A stretch of 64,000 nt of DNA from Chrysomallon squamiferum (GCA_012295275.1 CM022671.1:16354956-16418955); one strand, 5' to 3'. Positions 25,401 through 37,800 are shown, numbered from the stretch's first letter. The notes: generated from the letters alone by a model not told the origin. Numbers and translations: made by a program.

Positions 25401-27830
25401 TTCCAACGGAGAAGGAGAATAAAAAAAACAAAAAAAAAAAGTGAAAGTAGAAATGTTCCCAAGCTGGTTGTGACAAAACAAACAGTATTACACATGTTGT
25501 TGTTCTGTGCACAGGTTTTTTTGTTGTTTTTTTTTTTTTTTTTTTTTGTTTTTTTATTGGCAAGCTTTTTTTTACAGTTCTGACATAGTTTTACTTTCCA
25601 TTACAAATACATCAGTTATTTAAAGACACTTCAAAAGAAGTGCAGAATTCAAGACGTAAGGAAAAGAAGAATTTAAAACAAAAGAGAAATACTCAAAATG
25701 CTGATTCCTGTCTTCGCTGGGTTGTTACAGTTACACCATCGTGTTGTCAGTAGGTTTGAAAAGAAACAACAGAAATTATTTTGAATTCATTAGTTTTACA
25801 AAAATACAAAAAATAAAAAAGACAAAAAAAGAAAGAAAAGTAAAGACTTCATTACTGAAAAAGAAAAAAGGTAAAGACTATGTGTTTTTAAAATAAATAT
25901 TTTCTGTACAGAGCATTTCTGTTGTTTACAGAAGAGCTAAAAGTTCTTCAACCCCAATAAAGTAAAAATATTCAAAAGTTTAAAAAAGAAAAAAAAAAAA
26001 AAAAAAAAAAAAAAACTTAAGGAAAAAATAAGGTCCACAGAATTTTCAATAACAAATTTTGTCAATAATGTTTCCAAATGGGAATTATACAAAAAGTATT
26101 TTAAAAACAAGAAAAAGTGAATATAGGGCACAGCAAAAAAGACTGTTCTGAGAGTTAAAACCAGAATGACAATCTTTTCATGAAAACAAACTGCCTAGGG
26201 CTTTCAGAGAGGTTGTGTACTTTTTACTCACAAAGAAAAATAATCAAAATGTTTTACAAATATCCCCGACTTTAGTCGAACAATATTCCTGTTAAAAACA
26301 AGATGAAAACACATTTTTAATCTACAACAAAATGGCATCACATAGTTTAAGAAGAAGAGATATGAAAAGAAAATCCACAGTTTGTTGTGCAGTTGGCTAC
26401 TCATAAACATGCAAATGAATTTTAAATTTAAATAAGAATGGAAAAAAAAAAAAAAGAAGCAAAACAAAGGATGTCAAATGTATTGTTGTAGTGGGTGTGT
26501 CATATAGTAGATCTTTTCTTTTAAGAAGTTTATAATCAAATTGTGTTAATTTTCATGTTAATGCTGTTAATTTTTAGAATTGAACAGTTTTGTATATTAA
26601 AAAAACAAAACAAAAAAAACCAGGAGATTTTAATATAACACAGTATGTGAACAATACTACCTTATCTGGCAATGCAAGAGGTCTATGTTTAACTATTGTC
26701 TTTTATTATTGTGTGTTTTATCATACATTATAAAATAAAACTTATTAATTTCTGAAATTAAATTGAAACATATGCGAATAGCATGGCATATAAAAGGAAA
26801 AACCAAAACCATTAGTTCTCTTAATACAGAACTGCTGATACCTTCAAACTGATTTAAGTATTATTAACTGATTAATGTAATGAGTACAAAAAATAGTTGA
26901 AATAATTAAACATTTAAATCTGAAGAGAAAAAAGGTAAGACCACTGAAAACGATTAATCTGCCTTTAAAATAAATATCCTAATGAGCAAAAAAAATATCA
27001 TTTTTGCAAAACTTTCTAGTCCATTAAGCCAAAGTTAGACTGCAGCTGATTACCTAACATTATAATAAATTACTTCAACACTTCAATTAATTACTTAAAC
27101 CGTAAATGAGTCTGTTTTTTTCTGAAAGGATGATCATTATTTCTCAAAAAAAAAAAGAAAGAAAGAAAAAAATTTAAAAAGAAAAAGAAAAGAAATAATA
27201 ATAATACAAATAATAACAACAACAACAATAAATAAAAAAGAAAATAAAAATAAATAAAAAATAAAAAGAGTTAAATTGAACAGTAATTGAATCTTGCTTT
27301 CAGACAGTGAGATTGTGGATCAGAACACTGATTTCTATAAGACTGAGTCAAGCCTCAAACAAACAGTGAAACATCTATTGATTTAGATTAGACTTTATCT
27401 TCTGTCTGTGCAGCAAGTTGATTGAAGCTCAGTGTTTTATTTGACATCCAGGCAACCTAACACACCTGTTTGAATATACAGCTCCACTATAAAGACAGCG
27501 TAAAATTACTATTATTCAAAGTTGATAACTATTACTTAATAACAACTGAGTAACATAAATAATAAATTTTAAAAATACACATCAAAAAGAAAACTTGCCA
27601 CACTCAGCAAATCACTGCAATGTGGTGATATCCTCAGTCTGTCAGGAATGTTTGTACATCTCTATCGATTTTAATTATTATACAGCATCACCATACAGGG
27701 AACCCCAACAATGATAAAAATTTATACAAAAGGAAAAAACACACCCACTCCCTCTCTCCGTCTTATTTTTAAAGTTCTTAATGAAAAGAAAATATGTTAG
27801 TGTGATAAGCGAGAAGCCCATGCTTTCACT
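25401..27830. other. Low-complexity AT-rich stretch
   Basis: Long A and T runs (25523-25547, 25989-26015, 26440-26455), AAAT/AAAG patches at 27145-27270, and otherwise unique AT-rich DNA. No frame worth calling. Confidence 0.75.
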
Positions 27831-28160
27831 GTGTGACATTACAAGCATTTTAATCATCAAACCATGTTGAGTTGAACATATTTGATCGGCTGTTTGAAGA
27901 AGCGGACTAGTGCTTTCTCCGTGCCAATACTGGCCAGTAACAATATCAGAGCAAACTCCGAGCAGTGGCCGTTCAAACACGTGAAATTGCTGATAATGGT
28001 TTGAACACACACGGCACCAGTGTGCAAACCAGAATGCCAGACAAACAGTGAAATACTTCAAATTCACTCTCACCAGTTGGAATCATTGGCAGTTTCCAGT
28101 CTGTCTGGACATTTTGCAGTCTTTGTGGACATGATGCGAAAAACAATGACGATCAGAGGG
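27831..28160. other. Higher-complexity island
   Basis: Moderate GC and non-repetitive (CTGATAATGGTTTGAACACACACGG region). The minus frame 27678-28073 (131 codons, ATG start, Cys- and Trp-containing) is the longest non-repeat frame in this part. It matches nothing I know and has no clear splice or signal context. I treat it as an unlikely gene. Confidence 0.2.
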
Positions 28161-28422
28161 AGGTTTTGAAAAAAAACATGCATCATACATGGTGATGGCC
28201 ATGATGTAAAAAAAAAGTTGTATATTAAATAGTGAAATGTTTTAAATTCTCTTTCAGTGCAGTCATTTCCTAGCTTACTGGACAAAGGAAAGAAGAACCA
28301 AAAAGTTAAAAATATGAGCATAACCAGTTCCCAAAAAAAAAAAAAAAAAAAAAGAAATTAACTTCCCAGATAACAAAACACTGGTGATTTTTCAGTATGG
28401 TCATTTCACTGCCTAATGGACA

Positions 28423-28461
<39 letters not shown>

Positions 28462-28640
28462 AAAATGAAGTATACTAATTGAGATTTTTAAAAGAAGAGC
28501 ATGTATCATTGACAAAACATAACCAGTTAACACTCTTACTAAATACTTTAAACAGTGAAATGTTTAAAACTTACTTTGAAAATTGAAAACTTTGATTATT
28601 TTCAATATGGTTACAATGTTTCCAGGAGAAAAAAATTAAA
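28040..28640. repeat. Strongly eroded tandem repeats
   Basis: AGTGAAAT words at 28047, 28231 and 28554 are each followed by TTnAAA(T/C)T(C/T)nCTTT. ACCAGTT words occur near 28071, 28321 and 28522, and GGTnATTTC/GGACA words lie between. The pattern suggests three diverged units of uneven length, the middle ones expanded by an A run (28334-28353) and by (AAAT)10. Confidence 0.5.
28422..28465. repeat. (AAAT)10 microsatellite
   Basis: AAAT tetranucleotides. Confidence 0.98.
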
Positions 28641-28711
28641 ATTATAATAAAAATTAAAAATTAAAAAAAAATAATAATAAAAATAAAAATGTAAATAAAT
28701 AAATAAATATG

Positions 28712-28747
28712 GCCAGATCCAGAAGTTAAGAAAGTAGGGGCACATTA
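28712..28747 (+). repeat. GATCCAG-type element end, copy 1
   Basis: CCAGATCCAGAAGTTAAGAA, then AGTAGGGGCA, resembles AGATCCAGGTATTAAAAAAA, then GTGGGTGCA, at 30586. Both look like the GATCCAGG..GGGG termini common in invertebrate DNA transposons. The rest of the element is not identifiable. Confidence 0.35.
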
Positions 28748-29028
28748 CCACGGCTAAACAGTAGCTACATCATTTTGTATGTATGTATGTATGCAGGTAC
28801 GCATGTGGAGAGATCAAAGAGACCTGCATTTGAAGTATGTTGACTTGTGAGGGTTAAATACAGCTTCGTTCTTTATTTTTAATTTTTTATCTTATATTTT
28901 AAGTATATATTTAGCCAGTATCTAGATATTTGGACTGGTCCCAACCTTGTCAGATAATTGGTTTCATAGCTGCATAAAATAGAATTTCAAAACCTCAGTG
29001 TTACATTATTAAATAAATAAAATGATAT

Positions 29029-29047
29029 AAATAAATAAATAAAATAA

Positions 29048-29112
<65 letters not shown>

Positions 29113-29132
29113 CATAATAATAATAATAATAA
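29029..29132. repeat. (AAAT)n/(AAT)n compound microsatellite
   Basis: AAAT units lead into about 20 AAT triplets (29048-29109), a short AAC interruption, then more AAT. Confidence 0.98.
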
Positions 29133-30580
29133 AATTAGTCCATCGATTTAATAACCTAAAAAAAAAATGTTAAATCAAAGTTCACCTTCCAGTTACGTAA
29201 CATTAAAGAAAGAAAAAAAAAAAAAAAAAATTAAAGAAAAAGAAAAAAGCAGCACTATGTTACACAAAGTATCAGTAAACGTTAACTGTTTTACAAAGTA
29301 TATAAAATGTATAACACACTTCTGCCAGCTATCAAACAACATCTACCACTGTCACAAACAGTCTTGGCACTCCCTATATAAATTATGATTATGTCAAAGA
29401 TCATCTTAAACCATAAAAAAATAAATATTTTATCCAGAAGAAATCTCTTTGATGAACAAGCTGTGTGTCTGTTTGTGAGGTACATCTATATATCACAATT
29501 AGAGACTCTGACACCGAATAGCAACTGAGTAAATAATATGTCTGGATAACATTAAACGGCAATTACTTCCTATTTTATATCTTGTATTTCATAATAAAAT
29601 CTACTGACATTAACAAATTACTGGCAAAAGGTTAAAGTTTTAAGTATGTTAAAATGAGGTAAGCAAACACAAAAGAAAAAATATGGTGAAATAAGTTTAA
29701 AGTTTTATGACTCTTATATTTTCTAATTCTTTCATTCTTGATTTTTTTCAAATTAGATTAATTTATTAATGAGTTTTTAATTTTTTTTTTAAGTTATCTG
29801 ATCACGTATTTATCATGTAATTTTAATCCATTTATTTATCAGTGGCACCTGTTTATTTGTAACTAATGGCAGATAAAATATGTCAAACAAACTGTTAAAG
29901 ATATACTAAAATATAATCCGTAATTCATATTTTGAAAATTACCAAATTATATTTAATTATTTAATTTTTTTTTTATTTAATTTTCCTCTGGCTAATCTTT
30001 GTTAGTAATAAAGATTCTGAATGATATAAAAAGGAATAAACCTATGAATGAATAATAATTATTATTTATTATGAATCAATCATGAATTTATTAATGACAA
30101 GAAACCAAATATTATCACCAACTAGCAATAAGAAAAAAAGAAAGAAAAAATAAAGGATGAAAAATTCATACAGCCCAACATAATTAATTATTTTCTTCTA
30201 TTTCTCTTTACAGTAGACTAAATTAACAACAACAGTAATAATAATAAAATTAACATCCTAATAAAATAATAAATATAGAACTTTTATTTGCTTACTCACC
30301 ACAGAACATTTTTTTTTATTATCATCTATAGACTATTGGCAAATATTTGACAAAATTTGTTAATTTTAGTGTCAGAGTAAATGATCTAAAGTTCCAAGTC
30401 TTTCAATGACTAAACAAATCTGAGTTACAAACACACTAATATAGGAAATGGATAGCAACATATCAAACTTTATTATTAGAACAAAATGAATCTCTCTGAA
30501 GCATGCACATATATTATATATACACAATTGCTTTTAGCACAATTGTAAGTTAACTGTTCCCGAGAAAAAAGATTAATAAA
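29133..30580. other. AT-rich noncoding stretch
   Basis: A runs at 29211-29230; otherwise unique. The plus frame at 29167-29388 is Lys-rich from the A runs. Confidence 0.7.
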
Positions 30581-30582
30581 CA

Positions 30583-30850
30583 CGGGAAGATCCAGGTATT
30601 AAAAAAAGTGGGTGCAAATCAGCTTACTTTCCGAAAATTGTTTTTTCAGAAGTTCAACGAATCTGAAGTCTATTTTACTTGTGCTGTTAAAATGAAACGG
30701 TTGTTCCACTTCATTTTGATGAACGCAGGCTATCAACGTCTTATGATATACGAGACGAAGAACATGGGAAGTAAAACTTGGTTAAGAAAACATTCCATAC
30801 TGAAAATAAGTAAAAGGAATAACAGAACTCGAATATTGTTTATTTAACTA
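30583..30850 (+). other. GATCCAG-type element end plus unrecognised open frame
   Basis: A GGGAAGATCCAGG word (compare 28712) is followed within about 20 bases by a frame open from 30608 to 30847. It begins at GTG, not ATG. An acceptor-like TTGTTTTTTCAG ends near 30649, after which about 66 codons stay open with a Lys/Arg-rich, plausibly globular composition (a GYQRLMIYETKN stretch). It could be a transposase remnant, a small exon or chance. I recognise no family. Confidence 0.18.
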
Positions 30851-31080
30851 TGTATTGCTTATATAAATATGTTGTTCTACCTACCCATGTATCAGCCACT
30901 TAAAGTGCAGCAATTATAGTCTTTGGCAGTCGTTTTTTTTTTTTTTGTGTTTTGTTTGTGTTTAGTTTATTTTGGCTCTATTATTAGCATCCTAATTTCA
31001 GAGAGCTTTCATTCCAGTATTAAATATTAACAACTTTAAGTAAACAACCTCAACATAACAATGAAATCTACTTCAGCAAA
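30851..31080. other. AT-rich noncoding stretch
   Basis: T run near 30932-30944; nothing else seen. Confidence 0.65.
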
Positions 31081-31260
31081 ATTTTCTCGTCTTCAAACTT
31101 GATAAAACTTCCAACAACCGCGAATTTCAATCGGGCCTTGTCACCGTGTCCCGTTATAAACACACTCGGATGTACTGCCATCGTCTGCAAGAGCGGAAAT
31201 ACATGAAATCCGTGTAGTTTTGATTGTATCCATCCGCGCGTTGTTACAGTACTATTTTTT
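31081..31260. other. Higher-complexity island
   Basis: Short GC-richer unique block (CAACAACCGCGAATTTC, CATCCGCGCGTTG). No frame. Confidence 0.22.
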
Positions 31261-31353
31261 TTTTATCCGATAACTGTATTAACTCAAGGACAAGTCTTTA
31301 CACATGTAACAGCAAATAAATAGTCGCTATTAAAAACAAACTTGTTTCAAAAA

Positions 31354-31383
31354 TAATAAATAAATAAATAAATAAATAAATAA
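31354..31383. repeat. (AAAT)n microsatellite
   Basis: AAAT tetranucleotides. Confidence 0.96.
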
Positions 31384-31456
31384 TGATCATAAAGACTTAA
31401 CTGCAAACATAAATTTCTCTGTAATTCAGAGAAAATGAATAAACACTGTCCTTCGG

Positions 31457-31459
<3 letters not shown>

Positions 31460-31517
<58 letters not shown>
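31460..31517. repeat. (ATT)19 microsatellite
   Basis: Uninterrupted ATT triplets (poly-Asn on the minus strand). Confidence 0.99.
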
Positions 31518-31518
<1 letters not shown>

Positions 31519-32063
31519 GAATATATTTTTGACCAATGAAAAAATAATAACCATTGCAGTCCTTTTTTTTTTAAATGAAAATATCCTTGTTTTATAATAA
31601 GGGTATACACAAAAAAAAAAAAAAAAAAAAAATTAAACCTAAACTAATAATTAGTTTGAAAGTTATGCTACCTTCACAACAGATCGTAATCACTGGTTAA
31701 AGAGACTAAATTTAAAAATCGAATGCTGTTTACCGAGCTCCACTGATGTGGTAATTACACACTGGTTAATTTAACAGTGCGACTAGCATTTATTTTTAAC
31801 TGATGACTTGAACTGGTGCAGGTGAGTTTGCTGAATAAAGAAAAATAAACTCTTTCTAAGATATATTCTTCTTTTCTGTTTTTGTTTTATTGTTGTTTGT
31901 TTGCTTTTCTTTATTATTGATTTTATTTTATTATATATATATATATATATTTGTACCCAGTACTGTATTCTAAAAGATTGATTTTAATTACCGCTGGCCC
32001 TCTAAGAATATTTTAATTTTTTGCCAAGTGATGGCGTTTCTTTTTCTTTCTTTCTTTCATTCT

Positions 32064-32064
<1 letters not shown>
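31518..32064. other. AT-rich noncoding stretch
   Basis: A run at 31611-31631, a short unique patch at 31690-31820 (GGTAATTACACACTGG), and (TA)n at about 31932-31950. Confidence 0.7.
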
Positions 32065-32116
<52 letters not shown>

Positions 32117-32118
32117 AT

Positions 32119-32149
<31 letters not shown>
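32065..32149. repeat. Long poly-T tract
   Basis: 48 T, an 8-base AATTATTA interruption, then 29 T. On the minus strand this is a long poly-A, and it could be the tail of a retroposed sequence. No recognisable body lies upstream on that strand. Confidence 0.98.
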
Positions 32150-32156
<7 letters not shown>

Positions 32157-32330
32157 AAAATAGGAGGAACAACAACAATAAATAAATAAATAAATAAATA
32201 AATAAAAAGTTCTCATAATAAATAAATAATAAATAATAAAACGCCCTTAATCATTTAACAAATAATATTACAAATACTACTAATAAATAAATAAATAAAT
32301 AAGTAAAATGAAAATAATAATAAACTAATG
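32150..32330. repeat. Degenerate (AAAT)n/(AAT)n field
   Basis: AAAT units at 32173-32206, 32219-32240 and 32280-32304 with unique AT-rich links. Confidence 0.9.
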
Positions 32331-32423
32331 GTACAAATGTATATTAGTGAAAAAAAAAACCCACCACAGGTCATAAAACAAATATTAATTATTCATTTTA
32401 AATATTTTGCTGAAATCCTGGGG

Positions 32424-32428
<5 letters not shown>

Positions 32429-32494
<66 letters not shown>
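32429..32494. repeat. (GA)33 microsatellite
   Basis: Uninterrupted GA dinucleotides (poly Arg-Glu frame). Confidence 0.99.
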
Positions 32495-32498
<4 letters not shown>

Positions 32499-32534
32499 AA
32501 AAACAATAACAAAATAACTTTAACGTCGTTCTTC

Positions 32535-33185
32535 TAAATGACAGTGCACTGAGTATGTTCCTTACAAGTTACAGGGGGACTTGTTAACCCAACATCTGTT
32601 CTCACAGATACGTGACTCCTGGCACCGGGCTATTGTCATCACGTGACAGTATCATCAACAGCCGTTGTCACCCCCATGGTCCCGGGAAGGCTGGGGTAAT
32701 TAAACTGTTGAAACGTAGCCATTTGTCAACCTGACACCTCCGCAGTCCGTGTCATCGCGCTGTCTTAATTAGATGATTAATGGATCATCTCTTAACACTG
32801 AGCCGCTTCCACAAACACGCCCGCTCTCTTTGATGTGACCCAGAAATCAGTTACAAAATCGTATTAATCAACCATCAAGGTTTTCGGCCAGTTGTGCTGT
32901 TGAGGAACCGAGCACTCGCCTTGCCGGCTGCGCCGTGTGTTGAACAGCGTTTATAAAGCATTAATTGTAACCCTGTGATTTTTAAATTCGGTTTTGATTA
33001 AGAATAATTAAACCATAAACTGACTGATTTATAATTTAGCGTTCCGTGATGGAAAATTGAACTGTAATACGAGCGGGCCCGTTTAGTGGGTTGTTTCCCC
33101 AGCTGAGCGTTACGACTTGTTTGTCAGAGATTGTGGCAAAATGCATAGGTGGTGAGCAGCGGGTTTCCTCTCTCGTATCATCATT
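32535..33185. other. Strongest candidate regulatory / conserved noncoding island
   Basis: About 650 bp of non-repetitive sequence with GC far above the surroundings and no reading frame. Visible words are a perfect TCACGTGA E-box (32639-32646), GGTAATTAAAC, CTTAATTAGATGATTAATGG (homeodomain plus Otx-like GGATCA context, about 32764-32783), GTATTAATCAACC, and TTTATAAAGCATTAATTG (Cdx/homeodomain-like). The density of homeodomain-type words in a GC-rich, frame-less block is what one expects of a developmental enhancer. That function is inferred. Confidence 0.38.
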
Positions 33186-33417
33186 ACTACCCACCGAAAT
33201 TTAAACCAAAAAAAAAAAAAAAAAAAAAGAAAGAAAAAATGAATGAAATAAAGAAAATCATTAAAAAATATATCGGCCCTAATGTTAATAACTACTGAAA
33301 TATAATTAAAAAGTAATAAATAATTATTAATTGTAATCCGAATTAAGTATATCACAGATATTCAACATTACACATACAAAGACATGTACATTCATTTTTT
33401 TAAGATGTGTATTAAGG

Positions 33418-33426
33418 TTAAAAAAA

Positions 33427-33460
<34 letters not shown>
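33418..33460. repeat. A-run / (TA)n / T-run palindrome
   Basis: An A run, a TA core and a T run form an almost perfect self-complementary block (cruciform-prone). Confidence 0.9.
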
Positions 33461-33486
33461 TTACATTACAAACGGAAATGTGTGGG

Positions 33487-33509
33487 TGTAGTAGTAGTAG
33501 TAGTAGTAT
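33487..33509. repeat. (GTA)n microsatellite
   Basis: About seven GTA triplets. Confidence 0.95.
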
Positions 33510-33529
33510 ACATGAAGATGTTTTTCAAA

Positions 33530-34370
33530 GTACCTGGACGCACTTGATCACCGCGAGTCAGCAAAAGAAGACTTGAAACGTTCACACTGTTACATGTGTT
33601 ACGACGACGTCACAACACCGTTCATGATGGGGTAAATTGAAAATGTTCAAATAATTATTGTGTAATAATATTATTTTTATTTTCATGCTTTGTTTGTTAG
33701 AAAAGACAGATTGCCCCAAAACAATAAAATAAGAATATGAAAGAAGAAATAATTTTATTAGTCAAATTATTCATAATGCCACTCGGACACTTTATTCTGC
33801 ATATCTATAAATGAATAAAAATAATAATAATAATAATAATAATAATCACAATAAATAAATAAATAAATAAAGTAAAACATGTTTAGTAGTCGTAAGCACA
33901 CAGTACATATCTTTCAGTGCAATAAGGACTGTTTTACAAATGCCAGATTCTTCAAAAACAATTTGTTTTGCCTGTGAAGCAATACAATTTCCACGGGTCA
34001 GAGACTAAACATTCCGAAAGCAGGCACCTTTCCACTTCACATACATTACCCTACATGATTATTATTGTGATTAGCCAGCGATAGGCGATCGTCAAACGAA
34101 CCAGAGAAAACCTTTTCAATTGTAAGTAATGTCTTCGTGTATTTTCATTAAAAAAAAAACTCGCACATAAGCTGTGTACAGTGAGGATGCAGCTAGGTTT
34201 CTGCTCAGAGTAGCAGTTGAGAGTAATTGCTTCTCACAGCTGCACAAGACATTTGTTTCCCTTGGGGAGATACGATATTATTAAACTCTCACAGATAAAT
34301 ACTATACTTCTTTCTCAGTAGGAAAGCTTCATTTTATGTCAGTCAAAACAGTCGATTCTCTGTCACTCCG
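33530..34370. other. Mixed stretch with small higher-complexity patches
   Basis: Unique patches at 33530-33640 (GTTACGACGACGTCACAAC) and 33890-34300 (GCGATAGGCGATCGTC, CAGTGAGGATGCAGC) are separated by (AAT)n and (AAAT)n at about 33818-33875. No reading frame. Candidate regulatory patches only. Confidence 0.25.
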
Positions 34371-35183
34371 CTTTTTTTAAAAAAAATTCTCTAAAGAAAA
34401 CGCACACAACCAATTACACCAAATGGATGGGTAAAGAAAAAGAGAAAGAAATATCTTTTTTTTTTTTTTTGTTGTTGTTGTTGTTCCTGACGATAAATTG
34501 AAAGCGAGTTTGTAAAAAATAGGTCGTGGAACAATTGTGGTAAAGATCATTTTTTAAAAGTAGAAAAAACATTTGATATGAAAGAAAAATATAAAAGCTC
34601 ATCGTATTTGTAAATTAATAATAACAACCAAAAAAAAAAAAAATATATATATATATATTAATTTCAGTAAATCATTTCTTTATTTCAAATCTTTTATTTA
34701 TTTTTGTAATATGGTTAGAAAGTTATCTGAACATTCATGTTAATATATAAAATACTGTTAACACACACACACATACACACACACACACACACACAAACAC
34801 ACACGCACAACTGTTCTCAAAGTGCAGACGACATATTTTCTCTCTCTTTTCATTTTCTTATTTTATTTTATTTTTTATTTATTTTTTTTTTTTTTTTTCA
34901 GTATGAATGATAGTAAGAGTGCAGGTTTCAGCTTTTTTAAAAATATTTTATTATTAATCATCTGTCACATAGTTCAGTGGGTAATGAGATGTAATTAAAA
35001 GACAGTGTGCAGACTGATGATTCAATACGTGAGCCTAAAGTGTAACAACAGGTTGAGATAGCGAGTTTATCAATTTATCAAACACACACACACAGACACA
35101 AACACAAAAAAAAAAAAAAATAATAATAATAATAAAAACAAAATAATAATAATAATAATAATAAAAAGTAACTGGAAAAACAA
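34371..35183. other. Low-complexity AT-rich stretch
   Basis: (TTG)5 at 34470-34485, an A run into (TA)n at 34630-34660, (CA)n with interruptions at 34763-34808, a T run at 34884-34900, and (AAT)n at 35120-35165. No gene. Confidence 0.8.
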
Positions 35184-35385
35184 AAGGCACTGAGAAGAAA
35201 TGGCACTACAAATTTGGAAAAATGGCACCTTATTATTTATTTTTTTCTGTATAGTTGCTTTAAAAAAAATATTCTTAAAAGTACTTTTGAAAATACAATT
35301 TATTCATGCAATATTGTTACATATGTGTATATTAAAATATAGTCACTCGGTTTTGCTTAACAAAGTACAGTATTATATCAGTTTA
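35184..35385 (+). repeat. Dispersed GGCAC repeat, copy 1 (partner at 54440)
   Basis: Begins with spaced (AT)GGCAC words (35185, 35200, 35222). It then shares with the 54.5 kb copy, in the same order: GCACCTTATTATT, ATAGTTGCTTTAAAAAAAA, TTAAAAGTACTTTTG, TTTAT(T)(C/T)ATGCAATATT, TTACATA..TGTATATTAA, ATAG..TCACTC, GTTTTGCTTAA, and ACAGTATT. About 200 bp, flanked on the left by (AAT)n. The 66-codon frame here (35200-35400) is not conserved between copies, so the repeat is noncoding. Confidence 0.87.
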
Positions 35386-35585
35386 ATATTACAATTATAA
35401 CATTATTATCACGTTTTAAAATGCAGTATACATAGCAATATAATATACATACAATCACTCAACCACATGGATTTATTATTACGTTTCCATATATATTGTG
35501 ACCAAAAATTATGAAATGTTAACTGATTATATTATCTCATCAAACACCAAGGAATTATGTATTTGTGTCTGTCTGAGTATGTGTG

Positions 35586-35617
<32 letters not shown>

Positions 35618-35960
35618 CATACACATACACATACAAAAATACATAACATTTCATACATATATGTACGCGTACATAGATGCATGAGTACGTTCGTACACAC
35701 AGACATGTTCATGCAGATGTACCTTATGTTAATATGCATACCACAATCTTTTCCAGTACCATTTTTTTCATACATCCCATCATAACATATCTAAAAAATA
35801 GACCTACATTTTTACTTTCATTTCTAAAATAAATTGAAGCATAGTTAACTAACACATACAACATTTAAACAGTTATTTAAATAGCATTATGTTCGGGGTT
35901 TTTCTCGTTTTTGTTTTAGTTATTATTATTATTATTGTTTTTTTATTTATTTATTTTTTA
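35386..35960. other. AT-rich stretch with compound microsatellite
   Basis: A GT / (TA)n / (CATA)n compound repeat occupies about 35575-35640; otherwise AT-rich. No gene. Confidence 0.8.
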
Positions 35961-35962
35961 CC

Positions 35963-35985
35963 TTATTATTATTATTATTATTATT

Positions 35986-36037
<52 letters not shown>

Positions 36038-36050
36038 TTTTTTTTTTTTT
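35963..36050. repeat. (ATT)n(GTT)n(T)n compound microsatellite
   Basis: About 9 ATT, then 16 GTT (35989-36036), then a T run. The Tyr/Cys/Phe frame is repeat translation. Confidence 0.98.
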
Positions 36051-37060
36051 AATTTTTGTTATTTAATTTTTTTGTTATTTTGTCGCGAGAACATAATAGC
36101 GTTTATGCGTCAAAAAACAATAAACCATGGGAGACAACTCTTAATTATAGCAACTAAAATGAATAGTAATCAGCGTTGCGCTGGGAGACGTATTAATACT
36201 TTGTGTAAGTTACACAGAGTTTTACATTATGTCTATTTGTTTTATTAGTGTATGAAAATTCTGTAACTGACATTAATTTTGCTCATCACGTTAATTATGT
36301 ATCGGTGAGAAATAAAACATTTACGTTGATATGTGTTCAGCGTTTGCGTGTGTTACGTCATAATACTCAAACGCACGTACAAACATATACACTGTATCAC
36401 ATATATATAAAAAAAATAATAAAAAATAACAAAAATAATAACAAATAAATACAAAAATCAATAAATACTGAATAATTAAATGAAAATAGTATTATTACTA
36501 GTTACGGAGATAATTAGATATTAAATACTAGATAATCATGCTAAAATTACAACTGAATGCTTTAAACAATGTTTCCATAAACAAAAAGTTAATAGTGTAT
36601 TACTATACTTACCTGACCTAAACTGAATCTGTGACTGTGCCCACGACAGGCATACATCAACAGATTTCTGATAAAACCCACAAAAAAACCACGCACAAAA
36701 AAACAACCAACAAACCAACCAAAAAACAATCTAAAACAATCAAAACAAAACAAAACAAAAATCACCTAGAATCATTGCTCACATGTCTACCTGCATCTAT
36801 TATACATTTTATAGGTCTTCATTATATTTTAAATCATAAAAGATATATTTTAAAAATCCTGCAATTAAAATAATTTTGAATTAACAGTGATGATAGTGTG
36901 TACCTACCCAGTGAGATATTTTCGCATTCCAGGTATTATCTTTACAGGTTTGTTAAACATGTGTTATGCAGCTTCACGTAGAAAACGATACAATACAATA
37001 CGTGTTTCTGAATGAAAAGAGTAAGCAATGGAATAATGACGGCATTTTTCCTTTCCAGTG
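36051..37060. other. AT-rich noncoding stretch
   Basis: Unique apart from AAAT/AAC-type patches at about 36405-36450 and 36690-36760. No coding frame recognised. Confidence 0.7.
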
Positions 37061-37164
37061 TTTTTTTTTTTTTTTTTTTTTATATAAATATTTAAATAAT
37101 CATCAATAACAGTAACGTATTGAGGTGTCATTAAGACAGTGCAGAGCACTCTGTTACTAAACTG

Positions 37165-37195
<31 letters not shown>
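37061..37195. repeat. T-run ... A-run inverted pair
   Basis: 21 T (37061-37081) and 31 A (37165-37195) flank about 83 bp of unique sequence, so a transcript could fold into an A/U hairpin. Confidence 0.85.
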
Positions 37196-37200
<5 letters not shown>

Positions 37201-37254
37201 ATAAGAAATAAATATATACATAAAAGAAGAAAAACAAAATATCACTTATACCGT

Positions 37255-37800
37255 GAAAACTTTGTCACTGACTGGAAGAAAAGTCTCTAATTAACTTTTT
37301 GCAAAGCTTCCAGCCATAAATCAGAGAGGACATTTTCGCCATCAATTTTCTCTCTTTCTCTCTGCTAGTTAAATACAGAATATAACAACATTAATAAATC
37401 AATACACGTACATGCCACTTTATACACATATGCTAATGCCGTTATCGCATGGTAATATCTGTAATTTGTTTAACATCAAGGCAACGGTGTGGCCCCCGTC
37501 TGTAAACAAAATTAACACCGCAGACAGAGAGAGAGAGGCATGCATATACATTATCTTTTCCACTGAGGTGCGCGTGTGTGTGTGTGTGTGGGTGAGACGA
37601 ACTGGCTGCGGCAGACAATGTAGATGTGACTGCAGATGAAAACGCACGCGGCAGACGCTGTGTCTGGGAACGATTCATCATATACAAACAGCCGAAAATG
37701 GACAAAATATCTCCTGGGACGTTTATTTTATTATCCACTTTGTTACCAGTGAATTTGGCAGATTCGCAGATCGTATGATCCTGATGGTCAAGTGTGTTTC
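37255..37800. other. Higher-complexity island
   Basis: GC-richer patches include TTCCAGCCATAAATCAGAGA (a CCATAAA, Hox/Cdx-like word) and CAACGGTGTGGCCCCCGTC, plus a short GT run at 37571-37590. Frames are open on both strands (37412-37639 plus, 37420-37647 and 37442-37738 minus), so none is credible. Candidate regulatory DNA. Confidence 0.28.

Noticed and set aside
25162-25563. 133-codon minus-strand frame across the GC-rich island
   Set aside because: Ends are poly-Lys/Phe from A/T runs; two other frames are open across the same island.
32065-32149. Poly-A tail of a retrotransposon on the minus strand
   Set aside because: No recognisable retroelement body, reverse transcriptase fragment or target duplication next to the tract; slippage explains it.
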